Positions 20,858 to 32,817 of a stretch of 64,000 nucleotides of DNA are shown piece by piece (positions within the stretch are counted from its first letter, which is position 1; each line of letters opens with the position of its first letter). A model generated the notes under the pieces. The model had not been told where the DNA came from. It worked only from the letters and a program-made list of their open reading frames with translations, and made no database searches. The position numbers were made by a program, and so were the translations under genes. This DNA is from Fulvia fulva (lineage: Eukaryota; Ascomycota; Dothideomycetes; Mycosphaerellales; Mycosphaerellaceae): positions 8,370,001 through 8,434,000 of the forward strand of contig NC_063012.1 in assembly GCF_020509005.1 (NCBI RefSeq), in the 5' to 3' direction.

Positions 20858-22608
20858 CTACGCCTCTACCTGATCTCTAACCCTCTGCAGCAACGGCTGA
20901 CTCTCACCATCGTCCTTCCCCTCTGGCTTAGGATACGGCAAGAACCTAAACTCCCCATCCCGTATCCTACTAACTCTCCAACTTCTCTCCTTCTTCGCCT
21001 CCTCAAAGAACTCCTGGTTCTCCTCAAACGTCCTCCCACCCGTCTCAGGGCAATACAAATAGGTCCACAGCCCTGCGAACAGGTTCGTAGCTCCGAAAAC
21101 CAAGAAGATCCAGTATTTTAGGTTGTTGAACATGATGGGGGTGAGCAACGTAATGGCGAAGTTGGCAAGGCCCCAAATGATGACTGAGACGGCTGTGCCT
21201 TGAGCGCGGGCCGTCGTCGGATCTGAAGGCGAGGAATGTCAGCTGGAGTGAAATGGCTTCTGCACATGGATTGCTTACATATCTCCGTTGGGATCAGCCA
21301 CGGCGGTACCAACCATCCTATGCCAAAGGCGCCGGTAGCGATGTAAAGAACGACGATACCAGGGACGGCCACGGCGTCGACGTGGATGTGGAGCTCTGAG
21401 CTGTTGTAGGCCAGTCCGCCGAAGAGGGCAAGGAGGAGGAAGGAGATTGTGAGGGTACCAGAGCCGGTCAGGAGGACGCTACGACGGCCGACGGCGTCTA
21501 TGAGAAGCCAGGCGAAAGTCATGAGTGCAAGGTAGGAGATGTAGTTCCCTTGGGTGAGATATTCGGATGTGCGGGTCCCGTAGCCTAGGAGTTCGAAGAT
21601 CTGGGGTCCGTAGACGGATACAGCTGTGGTCGAGCATGTTAGTACTGAGTGACACGCAGACCGACTTTTGGATAATTTACCTCCATATCCCGTCAACGCT
21701 TGATTGACCTGCCCCATAATCGTCAAGATCGTAGGATGAAACTGTGCATGTCCCGGCGTGAACATATCTGTGTAGCCAATCTTATTATCACCCTCCTCCT
21801 CGTGACTTTTAACCAGCTCATCTCTCTGCTTCTCCGCCTCTTCCTCGTCCACGAACTGCATCAGTGCCTTCTTCGCATCTTCCTGCCGCTCGTGGAATAC
21901 ACACCACCTCGGGCTCTCCGGTAGCCCACCAATAAACGCCATCAACACGACCGGAAACACCTGCATCGCAATGATTGGAATCCGCCAGGCCCACTGATTC
22001 TGCTTTCCCAGAGCTCTGGTCACAGCGAGATTGATGCCGAACGCAATGTTCAGACCCAGAATGTTCGCTTGGAATTCCTGGGCCAGAGCTTTTCCTCGAG
22101 CATCGTCGCTGCTGAGTTCGCTCGAGTATACCGGCACCACACTATCCACACCTCCTACTCCCAGTCCCATAACAACTCTTCCTGCGTACATTACTGCCAG
22201 AGCTCCCGGCATCCCGTTCAATCCTGCAATGAACATAATGAGATTCCCCAAGCTCGCCATGGCGAGACAGCCAAACAGCGCTTTTTTACGCCCATAGTTA
22301 TCTGCAAGCCAGGAAAAGAGCACAGCGCCGACGGAGCAGCCTAGGTAATAGACTGCTACGATCACTCCGACTTGAGGATCCTCTTCTGCTATGCCCATTG
22401 TTCGGAGATAGCTCTTATTCGTGTTGATCAGGCTCATCATGCCTTGATCGTAGCCATAGAGGGCTATGGCCGAGGAGGAAAATGCGACGACCTACCATTG
22501 TGAGCCTTCAGGCGTACTTACTGCTGGATGTGCTACCAAGGGTGTGTTGGAGTGAGGACGTTGTCTTACTTGCGACTTCTTATCGCCCAAGAAGTTTGTG
22601 AAGCCCAT
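20858..22608 (-). CDS. MFS sugar transporter (sugar porter family)
   Basis: Four exons: 22608-22570, 22491-21681, 21623-21279 and 21222-20858, giving 519 aa. Introns are 78, 57 and 56 bp with canonical ends; the frames join as KKSQ|VVAFSSSAIALYGYDQG, GYG|AVSVYGPQIF and PTEI|YPTTARAQGTAVS. Signatures of the family are intact: ADNYGRKKALF after TM2, PESPRWC before the central loop, GRRSVLL in the second half, and PETGGRTFEE after TM12. Twelve membrane helices are expected in the plasma membrane, with H+-coupled or facilitated hexose uptake. Specificity cannot be read from the sequence. It converges on nudC. Confidence 0.93.
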
Positions 22609-22993
22609 CTTGGCTGCTGGTGCGGGGCCCGCAGGCTTGGTTCGAGATCGTGGAGAATCCTTGCTCGAGGGCAAGAACGAACGACAAGAGGTATGAATCA
22701 AGATCTGTGCAACATGAGGAAACAGACAGCCCTTCTTTATTCCAAAGGTAAGAGCAGAGAATGGATGAGGGACTTTCGATCACAAGATCTGATCATGTTT
22801 TGCTCAACGTCGATCTCCAAACTCAATTTCTCGTGGAGCATGACGTGCGGCCTGCAGGAAGCAAGATCCTCCATGGAAGTCATCTGGTTGTTGACACTGA
22901 AGCTACAGCTATCATCTGCTGTCGATGAGATAAAGTTGGCGGTGAAGCAGTCGGTAGCGACGTTGAGGTCGTCAGTGTGACGCTTGAAGAGCC
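22609..22993. other. divergent promoter region
   Basis: Between the sugar transporter (-) and the ABM-fold gene (+). No element recognised. Confidence 0.5.
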
Positions 22994-23870
22994 ATGGCCT
23001 CCTCCAGCGAAAGTGGTATAGCACTCCTGTGCACCCTCTACCCAGCCTCATCTTCGAAACAGGAGAGGGTCAGTACTCAGCAGTCTCATCCCTTTGATCG
23101 TACGCAATAGCTTAGATACCAACCAGATCCTCTCCCTCCTCCGCCACAACGCCCGAGACTACTATCCCCTCCCCTCCTCCCTCTGCACAACATGGTCCTA
23201 CTTCACTCCCATCAACCCTCCTCCTAACAGCCAACCTCTCGTCGTCGGGCTGGAAGTGTACACAGACAAAGTAAATCGCCCCATTCCCTTCCCATCTCTT
23301 AAGACGCCTGACCTTTGTACGAGTCCGCCCTCCAACGCCAAGTCGACGATACAGAATACTTCCAAGCCTACCACAACACCGTCAAGACAGAAGGCCTTTA
23401 TGCAAAAGAAGAGCAATTAGAAGCATGGTACTTCCATTCCGGCTTCATGGCTCGCTCAGATCGTGCTCTCGCACACAGGGGCAAGACGATTGTTAGCATC
23501 ACTCGCTTTTCCGGTGAGAAGGATGGGATTGTCAATGCGATACAGTAAGTGCCTGTACATGACGTGTCTCAAGCTTTGTCCAATGAGCAATAGGAACTTC
23601 TTACCTTTCGTACGAAACCAAGAGCCGGGTGTCCTAACGTACTCGACCTTTACGAGACCAAAGGCGGCGAGGGAGGTATTGGTGTTTGCCAGGTACAGAG
23701 ATGGCAAGGCGTTGGAAACTCATGGCGAGGCGCGCGAACATGGTGTGGCTGTAGAGGCAATCAGGAGCTATCTAGATCCTGACTTCGACTTTGAGAAGTC
23801 CACGACGCTTTGGAGGGAGGTGGATGATAGTTTTGTAGGAGGTGTTGCCGAGATCAAACAGAAGCTGTAG
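22994..23870 (+). CDS. antibiotic biosynthesis monooxygenase (ABM)-fold protein
   Basis: Four exons: 22994-23068, 23127-23270, 23324-23544 and 23594-23870, giving 238 aa. The junctions read KQER|ILSLLRHNARDYYP, EVYTDK|SALQRQVDD and VNAI|QNFLPFVRNQEPG. The C-terminal part shows the ABM pattern (FLPFVRNQEPGVLTYSTFTR, then a variant of the VF.RYRD strand), and the N-terminal part resembles a second, more diverged copy with a SALQRQVDDTEYFQAYH helix. Proteins with this fold are cofactor-free monooxygenases, haem-degrading enzymes or simple dimerisation modules. The exact reaction is unknown. The first intron could use an alternative acceptor. Confidence 0.75.
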
Positions 23871-24430
23871 AGCACCGGCGGGTTCTTTGCACAAGTTTTT
23901 GTCTTCGGCTGAGGTTGAAGTGTCGAATGGCTGTATCATTGATCCAGTTATTGGGACCAGTCTAGACAGTACTGTGAGAGTTCAATCCGGTTCATTACTT
24001 CGTACTGTTCCACCGCGCGGTAGGATAAGCTGCTTTTAGTCTAGACATACATTGATCGAAGTTGTGTCTCATCAGTGGTAAGCAAGTCGGACCAAAAAGT
24101 TAGGAAGAAACAAGATCCCCATGATGACGTTAATGCCGCCGTAACGCCCACCTGTGAGCTGACCACATTGCCCTGCTCTCCATCCGTGAACGCCTCGCCA
24201 AGCTTTACTCAGGTAGTGGTATCCTCATAGCCCGCTGCTAAGAAGCGCGAAAAGATTGTGTCGTTGTCGTCGTCGTTCGTGCGTGTATCTCGGGCTGTTG
24301 GCTCCGGGAACGTATATCGCCGCTTCACTGCGACTGGAGGAAGTCGTGTTGGCCGGTTCTAGTTTGCCTCAACTTCCAATGCCCTGCACTCTGTCAGTCA
24401 AGACTTGTCGCATGGCAGCTCAGGATACTC
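23871..24430. other. intergenic
   Basis: Convergent spacer; nothing recognisable. Confidence 0.5.
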
Positions 24431-24892
24431 TCACCTCTTCTCATCAATCGGGCACTTAGCCTTGGCCCGGAAAACCGCATCCTGCCCCACCATCCTCCTC
24501 GACAGCGCCCTCTCCACTTTGGCCCCGAGTGCAATCTTGCTCACCTCCTCCGTCTTGTGCGCGTTCATCACAAAACGCTGCTTATCTGCCCTCTCATCGC
24601 TCATACGATCCAGCACATTCGCAAAGCACTTGATCTCCGCCGTCTTAGGGTCTGTAGATGAAAGCGTCAAGGAGCTGCCAGTGGCCGCAGTGTTACCGTA
24701 GACGGTGCGGCCGCCGTTCTCTGGGATCGTTTGTGGCGTCAGGAAGGTCTGTTCGCTGAAGCGCGAGGTGGTGTAGTGGTTCGTGGACGAGCGGTTGGAG
24801 GTTGTGTCGAGCGTTGGAGCGAGAGATGGCTGGAGAGATGGGGCGCCGGAGTAGGTGCTGAAGCGGGCGTCGTTGCGTGTCTGGGCAGGCAT
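24431..24892 (-). CDS. conserved hypothetical protein
   Basis: 153 aa from the ATG at 24892, starting MPAQTRNDARFSTYSGAP. The N-terminal half is Ser/Thr-rich and low in complexity. The C-terminal half is ordered and charged (EIKCFANVLDRMSDERADKQ, SKIALGAKVERALSRRMVGQ, DAVFRAKAK), which looks like conserved sequence. The frame stays open upstream to 25252 but that part lacks coding character. No domain recognised; no signal peptide or membrane segment. Confidence 0.6.
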   Translation of the reverse strand: MPAQTRNDARFSTYSGAPSLQPSLAPTLDTTSNRSSTNHYTTSRFSEQTFLTPQTIPENGGRTVYGNTAATGSSLTLSSTDPKTAEIKCFANVLDRMSDERADKQRFVMNAHKTEEVSKIALGAKVERALSRRMVGQDAVFRAKAKCPIDEKR

Positions 24893-26633
24893 TGTGTGAG
24901 TCAAGATCGGCAGGCAGGCAGGATGGGTGATGGTGTATGTATGTTGGCTAGGAGATGATGCGACAACATACCATGGTGTCGTATTGAATAAGGTAGCTGT
25001 CCCTGTGTTGTTTCCTGCCACGTGCCTGCAATGCGAGTTAAGCTTTGATACCGTGCCGAAAACGTGCTTCTTCCACATGTGGATGCGAACGTACCTCACG
25101 TTGCTGGCGCTGCACCAAGGAAGCGTGGTGGTGGACGGGACGAAAGGTCTGCCGAATGCGCTGTCGAGAGCGCGAGGTCGCAGGTATAGCACGCGGCTGC
25201 GAGAACTATCCCTTCGTCGAGGAAAGTGAGACAGTCGTCTGAAACGAGGCACAGAAGCGGATGTCGTTGGTTACACTGTCGCACTCTCACAGCACACAGT
25301 CGCGGCAGGGCGGGACAATCGCGGTATGGTGATGTGATGTGTGTGGGCGCGGTAAGATGTCGTGGTGGAAACCTCGTTACTTTAGTGAAGAGCCAGGGAA
25401 GAGGTGTCTCGGCGACTCAAATGCTTGGGCGAGCGATGCTTTTGACTTCAGCGGCAGAAGCTGGCGAGAGCCTTCCCTTCGTCGTCGACGATCAGCAGGA
25501 GCTGTGAAACTGCCTATCGATCTGCGGCGGACCGGGGGGAGGTCGAAGTGTGAAGATTGCGTTTACGTTGACGTTGGTTTCTTATAAGGCACTGTTTCTT
25601 TACAGATACACCAGGCGTAGAACGCCCCATATTGCAGACACAGCGCCATTCGGTCTCTCAATCCCTTTCTTGCTCGTGTCACCGTCCAACAAGGGCGTCC
25701 CCAGTGGCCTGCTTGCAGCCATGTGCGTGCAAGGATCATGTTCAAGCCGACCGCGTGCCACATGCGTCCGACTCCGCCCCGAAATCTAGTTGCCATCGAC
25801 AAATCACAGCTCGCGTCGTGGAGGCCGCGCCTGTTGGACCACGTGGAAGCAATCGCCACGTTGTCCGCTCCGCCAACTTCCTTCATCCATCTCATCCTTC
25901 GCATCATCATCATCATCATCAAGCATCCTTACGATAAAGTCTAGCCTTCCACCTCCGACTGTCTCGTCACTTTCGAAAGTATGAGGAGATCCAACTCGTC
26001 CTTCACCGTATGTTATGCCACGCAAGCCGTAGCCAGATCACCTCTGTCAGATGAAGCCGCATGAAGCCGAACTGCAACCCAACTTGACTGCATGACACGA
26101 GAACATCAGATCCTCCATCCCGGCCAGGACCTCATGTCAAGCCTGCTGCGTTACCCGGCCTCTCTACCCGCCTGCATGACAGTCATGCAGAGCTCAGCTC
26201 GTTTCTTCCGCCCGGACTTTACGATGCAGTCGTGAGCTGATGTAGACATTGCAATCTACAGGCCTTCTCGCCCTGTCTTCTGCTATCTTGGAGGACAGGA
26301 CGGCTACTCTACCTCTGGCAGACTATGGGCAGGCCCGCGGGGAAGCGTTCAACGGAAGAGTCTACATACCACTGTCAGTCGGGGCCAGAATTGTCAAGCA
26401 TGAATGCCGAGCCAAGAAGGCTGTCTCAACGATCTGCTGGCATTGGTAGCGAACACTTCTGACCAGGGACTGGTTCGACCTCTTCGTTGGCTCTCACTTC
26501 ATATGGCCTGGAAGGAAATCTTGCAGATATTGGAGCGAAATGCAAGACAGGGGCTGTGTGCATGTGACACATTTGAGGCTCTGGCAGCGATCTGGTACGC
26601 ACAGTGAACACACCATGTCTCCTTTTACCCCTT
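24893..26633. other. gene-poor stretch, 1.7 kb
   Basis: Many short mutually overlapping frames but none with a motif. A (CAT) microsatellite lies at 25902-25921. Confidence 0.5.
25902..25921. repeat. (CAT)n microsatellite
   Basis: About 6.7 uninterrupted CAT units in non-coding sequence. Confidence 0.9.
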
Positions 26634-27131
26634 TCAAATCACCTCTGTTCTACTGCGTCTGTTTCCCTTCCCACCAATACTTTGTGAATTCGCCTCCCTC
26701 TGGCTCCTCTCCTCCTCCCACTGATCAAAACTCTTACCCACCTCCGGACTCCTGCTTGTCTCTGTCCTGCTTCTGCACCCACTTCCGTCCTCTCGATGTG
26801 CGATCCCCTTCATCTCACTTATCATTTCCATCCTCTTCCAATGGTCACTAAGCTCCTCCCAATTGCGACTAGCTGGATGCACGGGCGCCCCATACTGTGA
26901 GAATTGCAGAGTTATCGCTTCAAAACTCGTCCAGCGCGCGCTACCGTTGAGATCATCGCAAAGGCGCAAACCCTCGTCTCTCTCTCGAGAGAGACACGAG
27001 GGCCATGTGGCCGTGCGGTGGGATGCCGATGGTAGCGAAGAGGGGACAGTGGTCCAGATCTTGTGGCGGTTGCAGGCGATTTCGGTGTAAGATTGCTTGA
27101 GGAGGTGTTCGATGTCTGGGCTGGAGCTCAC
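26634..27131 (-). CDS. hypothetical protein
   Basis: Intronless 165-residue frame with coherent composition (SSSPDIEHLLKQSYTEIACN at the start, WTSFEAITLQFSQYG and NWEELSDHWKRMEMISEMKG in the middle, then a polar Arg/Ser/Glu-rich tail). No domain, signal peptide or membrane helix. The neighbouring SDR relic shows that the region decays, so this could also be a fragment. Confidence 0.4.
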   Translation of the reverse strand: MSSSPDIEHLLKQSYTEIACNRHKIWTTVPSSLPSASHRTATWPSCLSRERDEGLRLCDDLNGSARWTSFEAITLQFSQYGAPVHPASRNWEELSDHWKRMEMISEMKGIAHREDGSGCRSRTETSRSPEVGKSFDQWEEERSQREANSQSIGGKGNRRSRTEVI

Positions 27132-27234
27132 TGTGGTTGGAGTTCCGGGTCTGGTGATGTGAAGCTGGTTGCTATGTGCAGGTGCTCGCAGCTTGCTGGT
27201 CTGAACGCTTGAGAGGCTTCTGCACTAGATAGCC

Positions 27235-27760
27235 TTACTTCTGGCGTGCCTCCATAGCTTGATTGTACCGGTCCGTACAGATCCTTCGCTGGCTATCGAC
27301 AAACACCACATATGCAAACATTTTATAGCCATCGCGCTCTGAGATATCTCCTGCGCACCTCCCGGCCATGGTGCCGTCCTGCTTCACGACGAAGTCGATC
27401 CGCAAATGCTCTCGCCGGATGTTCGCAAAGAGAAGCTCAATGCCATCGATACCGCTGAGATGTGCCTGGTGAACGCTGATGTTTGAGGAGGGATGTGAAC
27501 AATTCAGCAGCTCCTGACGTAAGACATCCACTCCTGGCCGTGCAGTGTAAGGCCAGACTGAAGCCCTTTTCGACAAGAGATCGTGCGGCGTGGCAACCAG
27601 GAATCTTGGATGCTTCAATGATCAATGCCACTTTTCCTGGCAGCGATGCCGTGGTGGGAGCTCCGGTCATGGCGGAGGAGTGATCAAGCAGATTCATTGA
27701 TTTTAGTAATCTGTTTTCGTGACAGAAATACCAGCTGTCCGTGTTGGACACGGCTGCCAC
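27235..27760 (-). pseudogene. decayed short-chain dehydrogenase (SDR) relic
   Basis: Starting near 27690 the frame reads SLPGKVALIIEASKIPG then AARSLVEKGFSLALHCTARS. This is the SDR opening (GKVALITGASKGIG...A..LA..G..L.L) with the glycine-rich NAD(P) loop destroyed. Around 27485 the homology moves to another frame, reading HPSSNISVHQAHLSGIDGIE then LFANIRREHLRIDFVV, which is the following SDR segment ahead of the NNAG strand. That strand is also altered (KQDGTM). The catalytic Ser/Tyr-x3-Lys part is missing altogether. So one frameshift, loss of key motifs and 3' truncation. Identified by motif only. Confidence 0.6.
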
Positions 27761-28684
27761 TTTAGTTGATGCGAAAAATTAGCAGAACAGTGGACAGTGT
27801 ACGTGCCATCATGCTGTCAACCCCCATGGCTCTTTCACCGACCATTGTTGCGTTCCATGTGTACGACACTATCAGGGGCAGTCGACTGCCTGTTTAGGGC
27901 GTTGTTGTCTGGCCTTGTACGAAGCACAGTAGGCATAACACTCGAACGTCATCAGTTTGCACCGAAGAGGAATGAAACTTTGGGACAAGGCGAGCTCTTG
28001 CTTGTTGTGGCCATCGCTGTTATCCCATCACGGAGTAGGCTGCCGTTGGTCTACGTCGTACCCAATAGGGCCTTGGAGTGAGTCTGCAGTCAGCATAAGT
28101 ATGCGGAGTAGCGTCAGGCCGACAATACGCACTGCTACGTAACGCCTCTACTTGGTCTAGCTAGCATTTGCTAGACTTGACGGAGTAGTCCAGCTTGCAG
28201 GTATGCAAATGTGCAGGCCTCAGACGTGACTTTCGATGATGGTGTGTGACTTGATAACAACTGATCGTTCCGTATCGTGCTGTCTGTTGCATTGCCGAGT
28301 CCTTCTATGCCACTGTCGTTGCATGTGTGATGACGAGGCAAATTCATTCGAATTGTATCCAGACTTGCCCCATCCCCGGGCCTCAACGCCACGTATGAAC
28401 TCGCTAGACTCCTTCGGTAGTCAGCATGCCTTATAGAGTTTGGCTAAGGGTTTCCCGTTCTGCAGATCGCCAAGCGGACGAATGGTCGCCGAATCCTTCA
28501 ATTAGTGGAGGTGCTTTGCCTTGGACGATTTCTCCCTGCGAACTCCATCTATACTACGCTTTGTCACACTTACCGTTCCATCGGGCCCAGCTAGGCAGAG
28601 TGTCCATCAGAGTCCCACACCCGCGGGATACCAAGCTTGACCAAGAAAGGCGTCAATGCAGTAGCTGAATGAGGGTGTCTTGGA
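27761..28684. other. gene-poor stretch
   Basis: Upstream of the transcription-factor-like gene; no supported gene. Confidence 0.5.
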
Positions 28685-29720
28685 ATGACTACTTGCGTTC
28701 AGCCACGGGGTTCTCTCTTGAAAGTAGGAGATGGACGAGCTGTACCATTAAAGGCCGCCCAGAAACTGATCGACCCATTTGTATTCGTGCCGATATCGAA
28801 GTCGGAGGCCGCAAGGGGCAGAGGGAGCGCGAAGAGAGTGGTTCGTGCTCATGTCACACGTGTGCAACATGCCCATTCGAAACAGTTCGCTGGAGTCGAC
28901 CTACAAAGCTGGACGGTCGATCCATGTGTGCCAAAGGAGTCTATCACGTCTCGAAGGAAACCAAGGCGGCCTCCGATCAAGAGCATTGCTGCAGTCGACA
29001 AGGCATGCTCTTCCTCAGGCTCTTCGGTTGGATCCGAGGAGCTCTTACCCACTATACCGCGGATGGTCGACAATGGTGTAGAAGACCCATTCTGGACGAT
29101 TGGCGTGGACTACAAGCCAGAGATCGCACCCATATTAGCACACTGTACGTGATCTGGCACAGGCTGTAAGACCATGCTGACGAGATGCAGACATCCAGAA
29201 CATTGCTGTCGACATACCAGATCTGGACGGACCCCATGAGAAAGGACTGCTGAGAAGATCGCTCTTTCCAATGTGCATGACGGAAGCTGCTGCGATGTAC
29301 GCCATTCTGCTAATGGGTGCGTCTCATTACTGCGTGGTCAACCCCACAAAAGGAAAGCTCATCGATCTGCTCGCACTGAAAGCACGAGCGCTGAACGAGA
29401 TCAATGCTTCCTTAGCAGATCCCGAAAAAGCGGTCACCGATGCCATGATCATGGCAGTAGCAAAGCTCGCGGCGTATGAGTCGATCTTTGGAGACACTAC
29501 TGTTTTTGCAGCTCACATGCGAGGTCTGCAGCAGATGGTCAAGCTGCGTGGAGGGTTGTCGACACTTGGGTTAAACGGCCTGCTGGAGCGGATGGTTGTT
29601 TGGATCGATCTCAATGCATGCCATCTTACTGGGATGGCGGCCCATCTTGGCACAGAAGACTTACCCACGACGGTCCATTTCGATGGCCCGGATCCCTTTC
29701 ACTTTGCTGGCATATCCTAG
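28685..29720 (+). CDS. fungal transcription-factor-like protein (no Zn cluster), possibly truncated
   Basis: Exons 28685-29144 and 29191-29720 give 329 aa, joined as ILAH|YIQNIAVDIPDL. The N-terminal third has the FVFV ... VRAHVTR motif found ahead of fungal-specific transcription factor domains. The second exon looks like that domain (Fungal_trans_2 type), with LFPMCMTEAAAMYAILLMGA, LLALKARALNEINASLADP and HMRGLQQMVKLRGGLSTLG. There is no Zn2Cys6 cluster. The protein stops right after GPDPFHFAGIS, shorter than the 400-500 residues usual for the family, so the 3' end may be lost or an exon missed. It lies 330 bp upstream of a co-oriented DHA2 transporter and could regulate it. Confidence 0.6.
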
Positions 29721-30050
29721 TGATGGCACATTGCCAGACCAGAGTTAAAGTGTGCTGGTGCAACGGGTATGCTGCAGATTGGCGTATGTTGCTGGTGAAG
29801 CAGCGTTTCTAGAGGTAGAAGATCATGTAATCATCAACAATCTACCGTCCATGAGGCTCCGTACTGTGGATGTTGATGTTGCTAATAACATTGAAAGGAA
29901 GAGCGCAATACAAAAGAGACGCAGGTGCAGAAACTACGAACTCTCGGCCCGGTCTACCGAGCGGCTACTTCGGCCAACGATGATCCTTGCACCTGGACCT
30001 GCTCACGCGCGCAGAACATCTCCGCTACAAACACTCTCACCAGAACAGCC

Positions 30051-31873
30051 ATGTCGCCCAAGAAGAGGGACAACCTCAGAACCTTGGAGCCAAATCCAAT
30101 AGACGAGAGATCACTTCTGCTCGGCAATGACCAGGAGGAAGATGACCTCGAAGCGCAGGCCGAGCAAGAACGGCGAGAGTATGACGCCGGCCACGCACCA
30201 GTCGCCGAAGAGCCCAGCACCAGGAAGCTGCTGTTGACGATGGGCTCCCTCTGGCTAACCAGCTTCTTCGCCGCACTGGACACCTCGGTCGTGGCAACGC
30301 TGTCTGGACCTATCAGTTCATCATTCAACTCTGGCACATCGTTTTCATGGATTGCGTCCGGCTATCTGGTGGCCAATGCAGCTTGTCAGCCACTCTCTGG
30401 CAAGCTGACGGACATTTATGGACGTCGGGCTGGCCTTATATTTGCTGTCACTTTCTTCGTTGCTGGCACCTTGATGTGCGGACTCGCGCAGAACGACAAG
30501 ATGATGATCGCGGGACGAGTCATCGCTGGCATGGGCGGTGGTTGCATCAACACTGTCTCCGTCTTTGTTGCTTCTGATCTGATACCTCTTCGCCGTAGAG
30601 GTGTGTGGCAAGGGATTGGTAACATCGTATTCGGCGCTGGCCTTGGTCTAGGTGGAGTCTATGGAGGCTGTAAGTGCACCTCATGCAACATTGAGATGTG
30701 CGCTGACCACGACAGTCATCAACGACAACCTCAACTGGAGGTACGCCTTCTTCATACAGATACCTTTCATCGTGGTGGGAGGCATAGTCGGCGTCTTTTC
30801 GATCAAGGTTTGCCAATTGCAGTCTCGCGCCAGGAGGGACAATAGGCTAACGAGAGATACAGGTTCCCATCAACGAGTCAGACAAAGCTAAGATCCAACG
30901 AGTAGACTTCCTGGGTGCTTTCACTCTAGTTGGAGCTCTGGTCCTGCTCCTCCTTGGGCTCAACAGTGGAGGTAACACTGTCCCGTGGAACCATCCGCTA
31001 GTCTATGTTTCTCTGCCGTTGAGTCTGGCGTTTCTCCTCTCATTTATATATGTCGAAGATCGAATCGCTTCGGAGCCGATCATCCCGATCAGGTTGCTGG
31101 CCAACAGAAGTGTCCTGGCAGCGTGCTTGACAAACTGGTTTATGACCATGGTAAGCTCTCAGAAGTTCGCATAGACACACATCCTGACATTGTCACAGTC
31201 CGTCTTTAGCTTGATGTACTATGGTCCGATCTTCTTCCAGGTCGTACGAGATGTATCAGCGACTCAAGCAGGAACACTCTTCGTTCCACAGGCCATCGGG
31301 ATGGCATGTGGCTCACTTGGATCTGGTATAATCATGCGCTGGACTGGAAAGTATTGGTGGTTGAACATTCTGGTCCAGCTGCTGAATGTGGCGGCTGGCT
31401 CTCTTATACTGGCCTTTTTTGACCGGAATGTGCCCACTATACCACCTTTCATCTTCCTTGCTATGGGAGGTCTTGCCTACGGCTCTATGCTTACGATCAC
31501 ACTCATCGCCTTGATCTCTGCCGTGGACCACAAATACCAGGCTGTCATCACCAGCGCCAGCTACGCTTTCAGATCAACAGGATCCTCCATTGGTATCACA
31601 ATCGCAAGTGCCGTCTTCCAGAACTTACTGAGGTCGCTTCTTTGGGAGCGCTTTGGTGATCAGCCCGACGCGCGCGATCGAATCAGACACATTCGAGACG
31701 ATGCAAGTAGCATACGAGATCTGCCAAAATCATGGCGAGATGGTGTCATTGAGTCATACGTCGGAGTACTTCGAGGAGTCTGGGTGGTTGTGCTCGGGTT
31801 CGCGGTCGTGACGGCATTCGTCAGCATCTTCATCAAGCAACACACCTTATACAGCAATCTCGGCCGCAAGTAG
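30051..31873 (+). CDS. MFS transporter, DHA2-like / vacuolar amino-acid (Fnx1/VBA-like)
   Basis: Four exons: 30051-30669, 30716-30807, 30863-31150 and 31199-31873, giving 557 aa. Junctions read VYGG|FINDNLNWRYAFFIQIPF, VFSIK|VPINESDK and WFMTM|SVFSLMYYGPIFF. A polar N-terminal tail carries an ERSLLLG dileucine-like motif often used for vacuolar sorting. MFS motif A is clear (GKLTDIYGRRAG after TM2), as are a D in TM1 (AALDTSVVATLSG) and a Gly-rich stretch in the first half (GMGGGCIN). About 14 helices fit the DHA2 family of drug efflux and vacuolar basic-amino-acid transporters. I cannot separate these two roles. The adjacent transcription-factor-like gene suggests a small regulated unit. Confidence 0.9.
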
Positions 31874-32817
31874 AGCAAGCATCAATCCCTGAGCGGAACA
31901 GTAGCCGGCACGACTCGTCGAGCCCCAAGCGACCGGAGTCTTTGGGTGCAAATGCTGGATAAGACACAGATCGGTACAGGCGCTTGCCTCAGCATCAGCA
32001 TGCAGAACGCCTTCCATCGCGGCACAAGCAGTGCGACTAGAGAGTAGTATGTCATGAGACAATGCTGTGACACCCTTCTTCACCATTCTGAGGGAAGCCA
32101 TCTCTGTTCGCGGTGCGTGGAACGTCTCTCCGAACACCCCGGAGCATTCAGATGACCACTAAGCCTCTGGAGTAGATGCTACAACGTTGGTCAACGCAAG
32201 AGTAACCCATCTCCGTGACGTAGGTCACCAAATCCGTCCTCTCTGGAGTCATCTACTGGCTGTGTGAAGTTAGTCCAGTCCAGACAATCTGCTTCCTGGC
32301 GCCGTTGATGCCTCCTATTTGGCAGTCACGACCGCTTTCATACTTCCAAACCCGTAGCAAGGCTTGGCGTTCGTAATGAACTATACCCCAGAGTGTGGCA
32401 GTGTGAAGGTCAATCCGATGCAGACCATCGAGTAGGCAGGGCTTGTAGCAGTGACCAGGATCTACTGTCCCACGAGTCCACTCTGCGGTAGCGGTATCGT
32501 TGAGCTTGTCTCCTTTCCAGGACCATGGTATTCCACGAACATTGCGGGACATGAGATGGCTGGGGCTGGTCTTTTATCACTAGCTCCAAACTTGCCAGCA
32601 ACCACAATAGACTTTGGGGTAGAACTCTAGCCGCAGAGGATCAGGAGGCATCGCCCGTCCGGGACATGCGTGCTGCATCTCCATCTCAGCACTAGTTGCT
32701 GCGACACTAGCACGTGGTGTTCGAGTATGGCTCACACCCTTCTGTTCAGGCGGTGGGTGCAAAACGCCAGCAATCAAGCTTCGCTCTGCAAGCTGCTAAC
32801 CCTGCGGCATCTGATCT
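31874..32817. other. intergenic, 0.9 kb
   Basis: A 99-residue minus-strand frame (32552-32253) and a 96-residue one (32137-31847) show no motif, signal peptide or splice support. No gene called. Confidence 0.45.

Noticed and set aside
23975..23990. GAGTTCAATCC, resembling a tRNA B box
   Set aside because: No matching A box, acceptor stem or cloverleaf can be drawn around it.
32253..32552. 99-residue minus-strand frame with three Cys
   Set aside because: Composition looked protein-like but there is no signal peptide, no upstream exon and no family; left uncalled.
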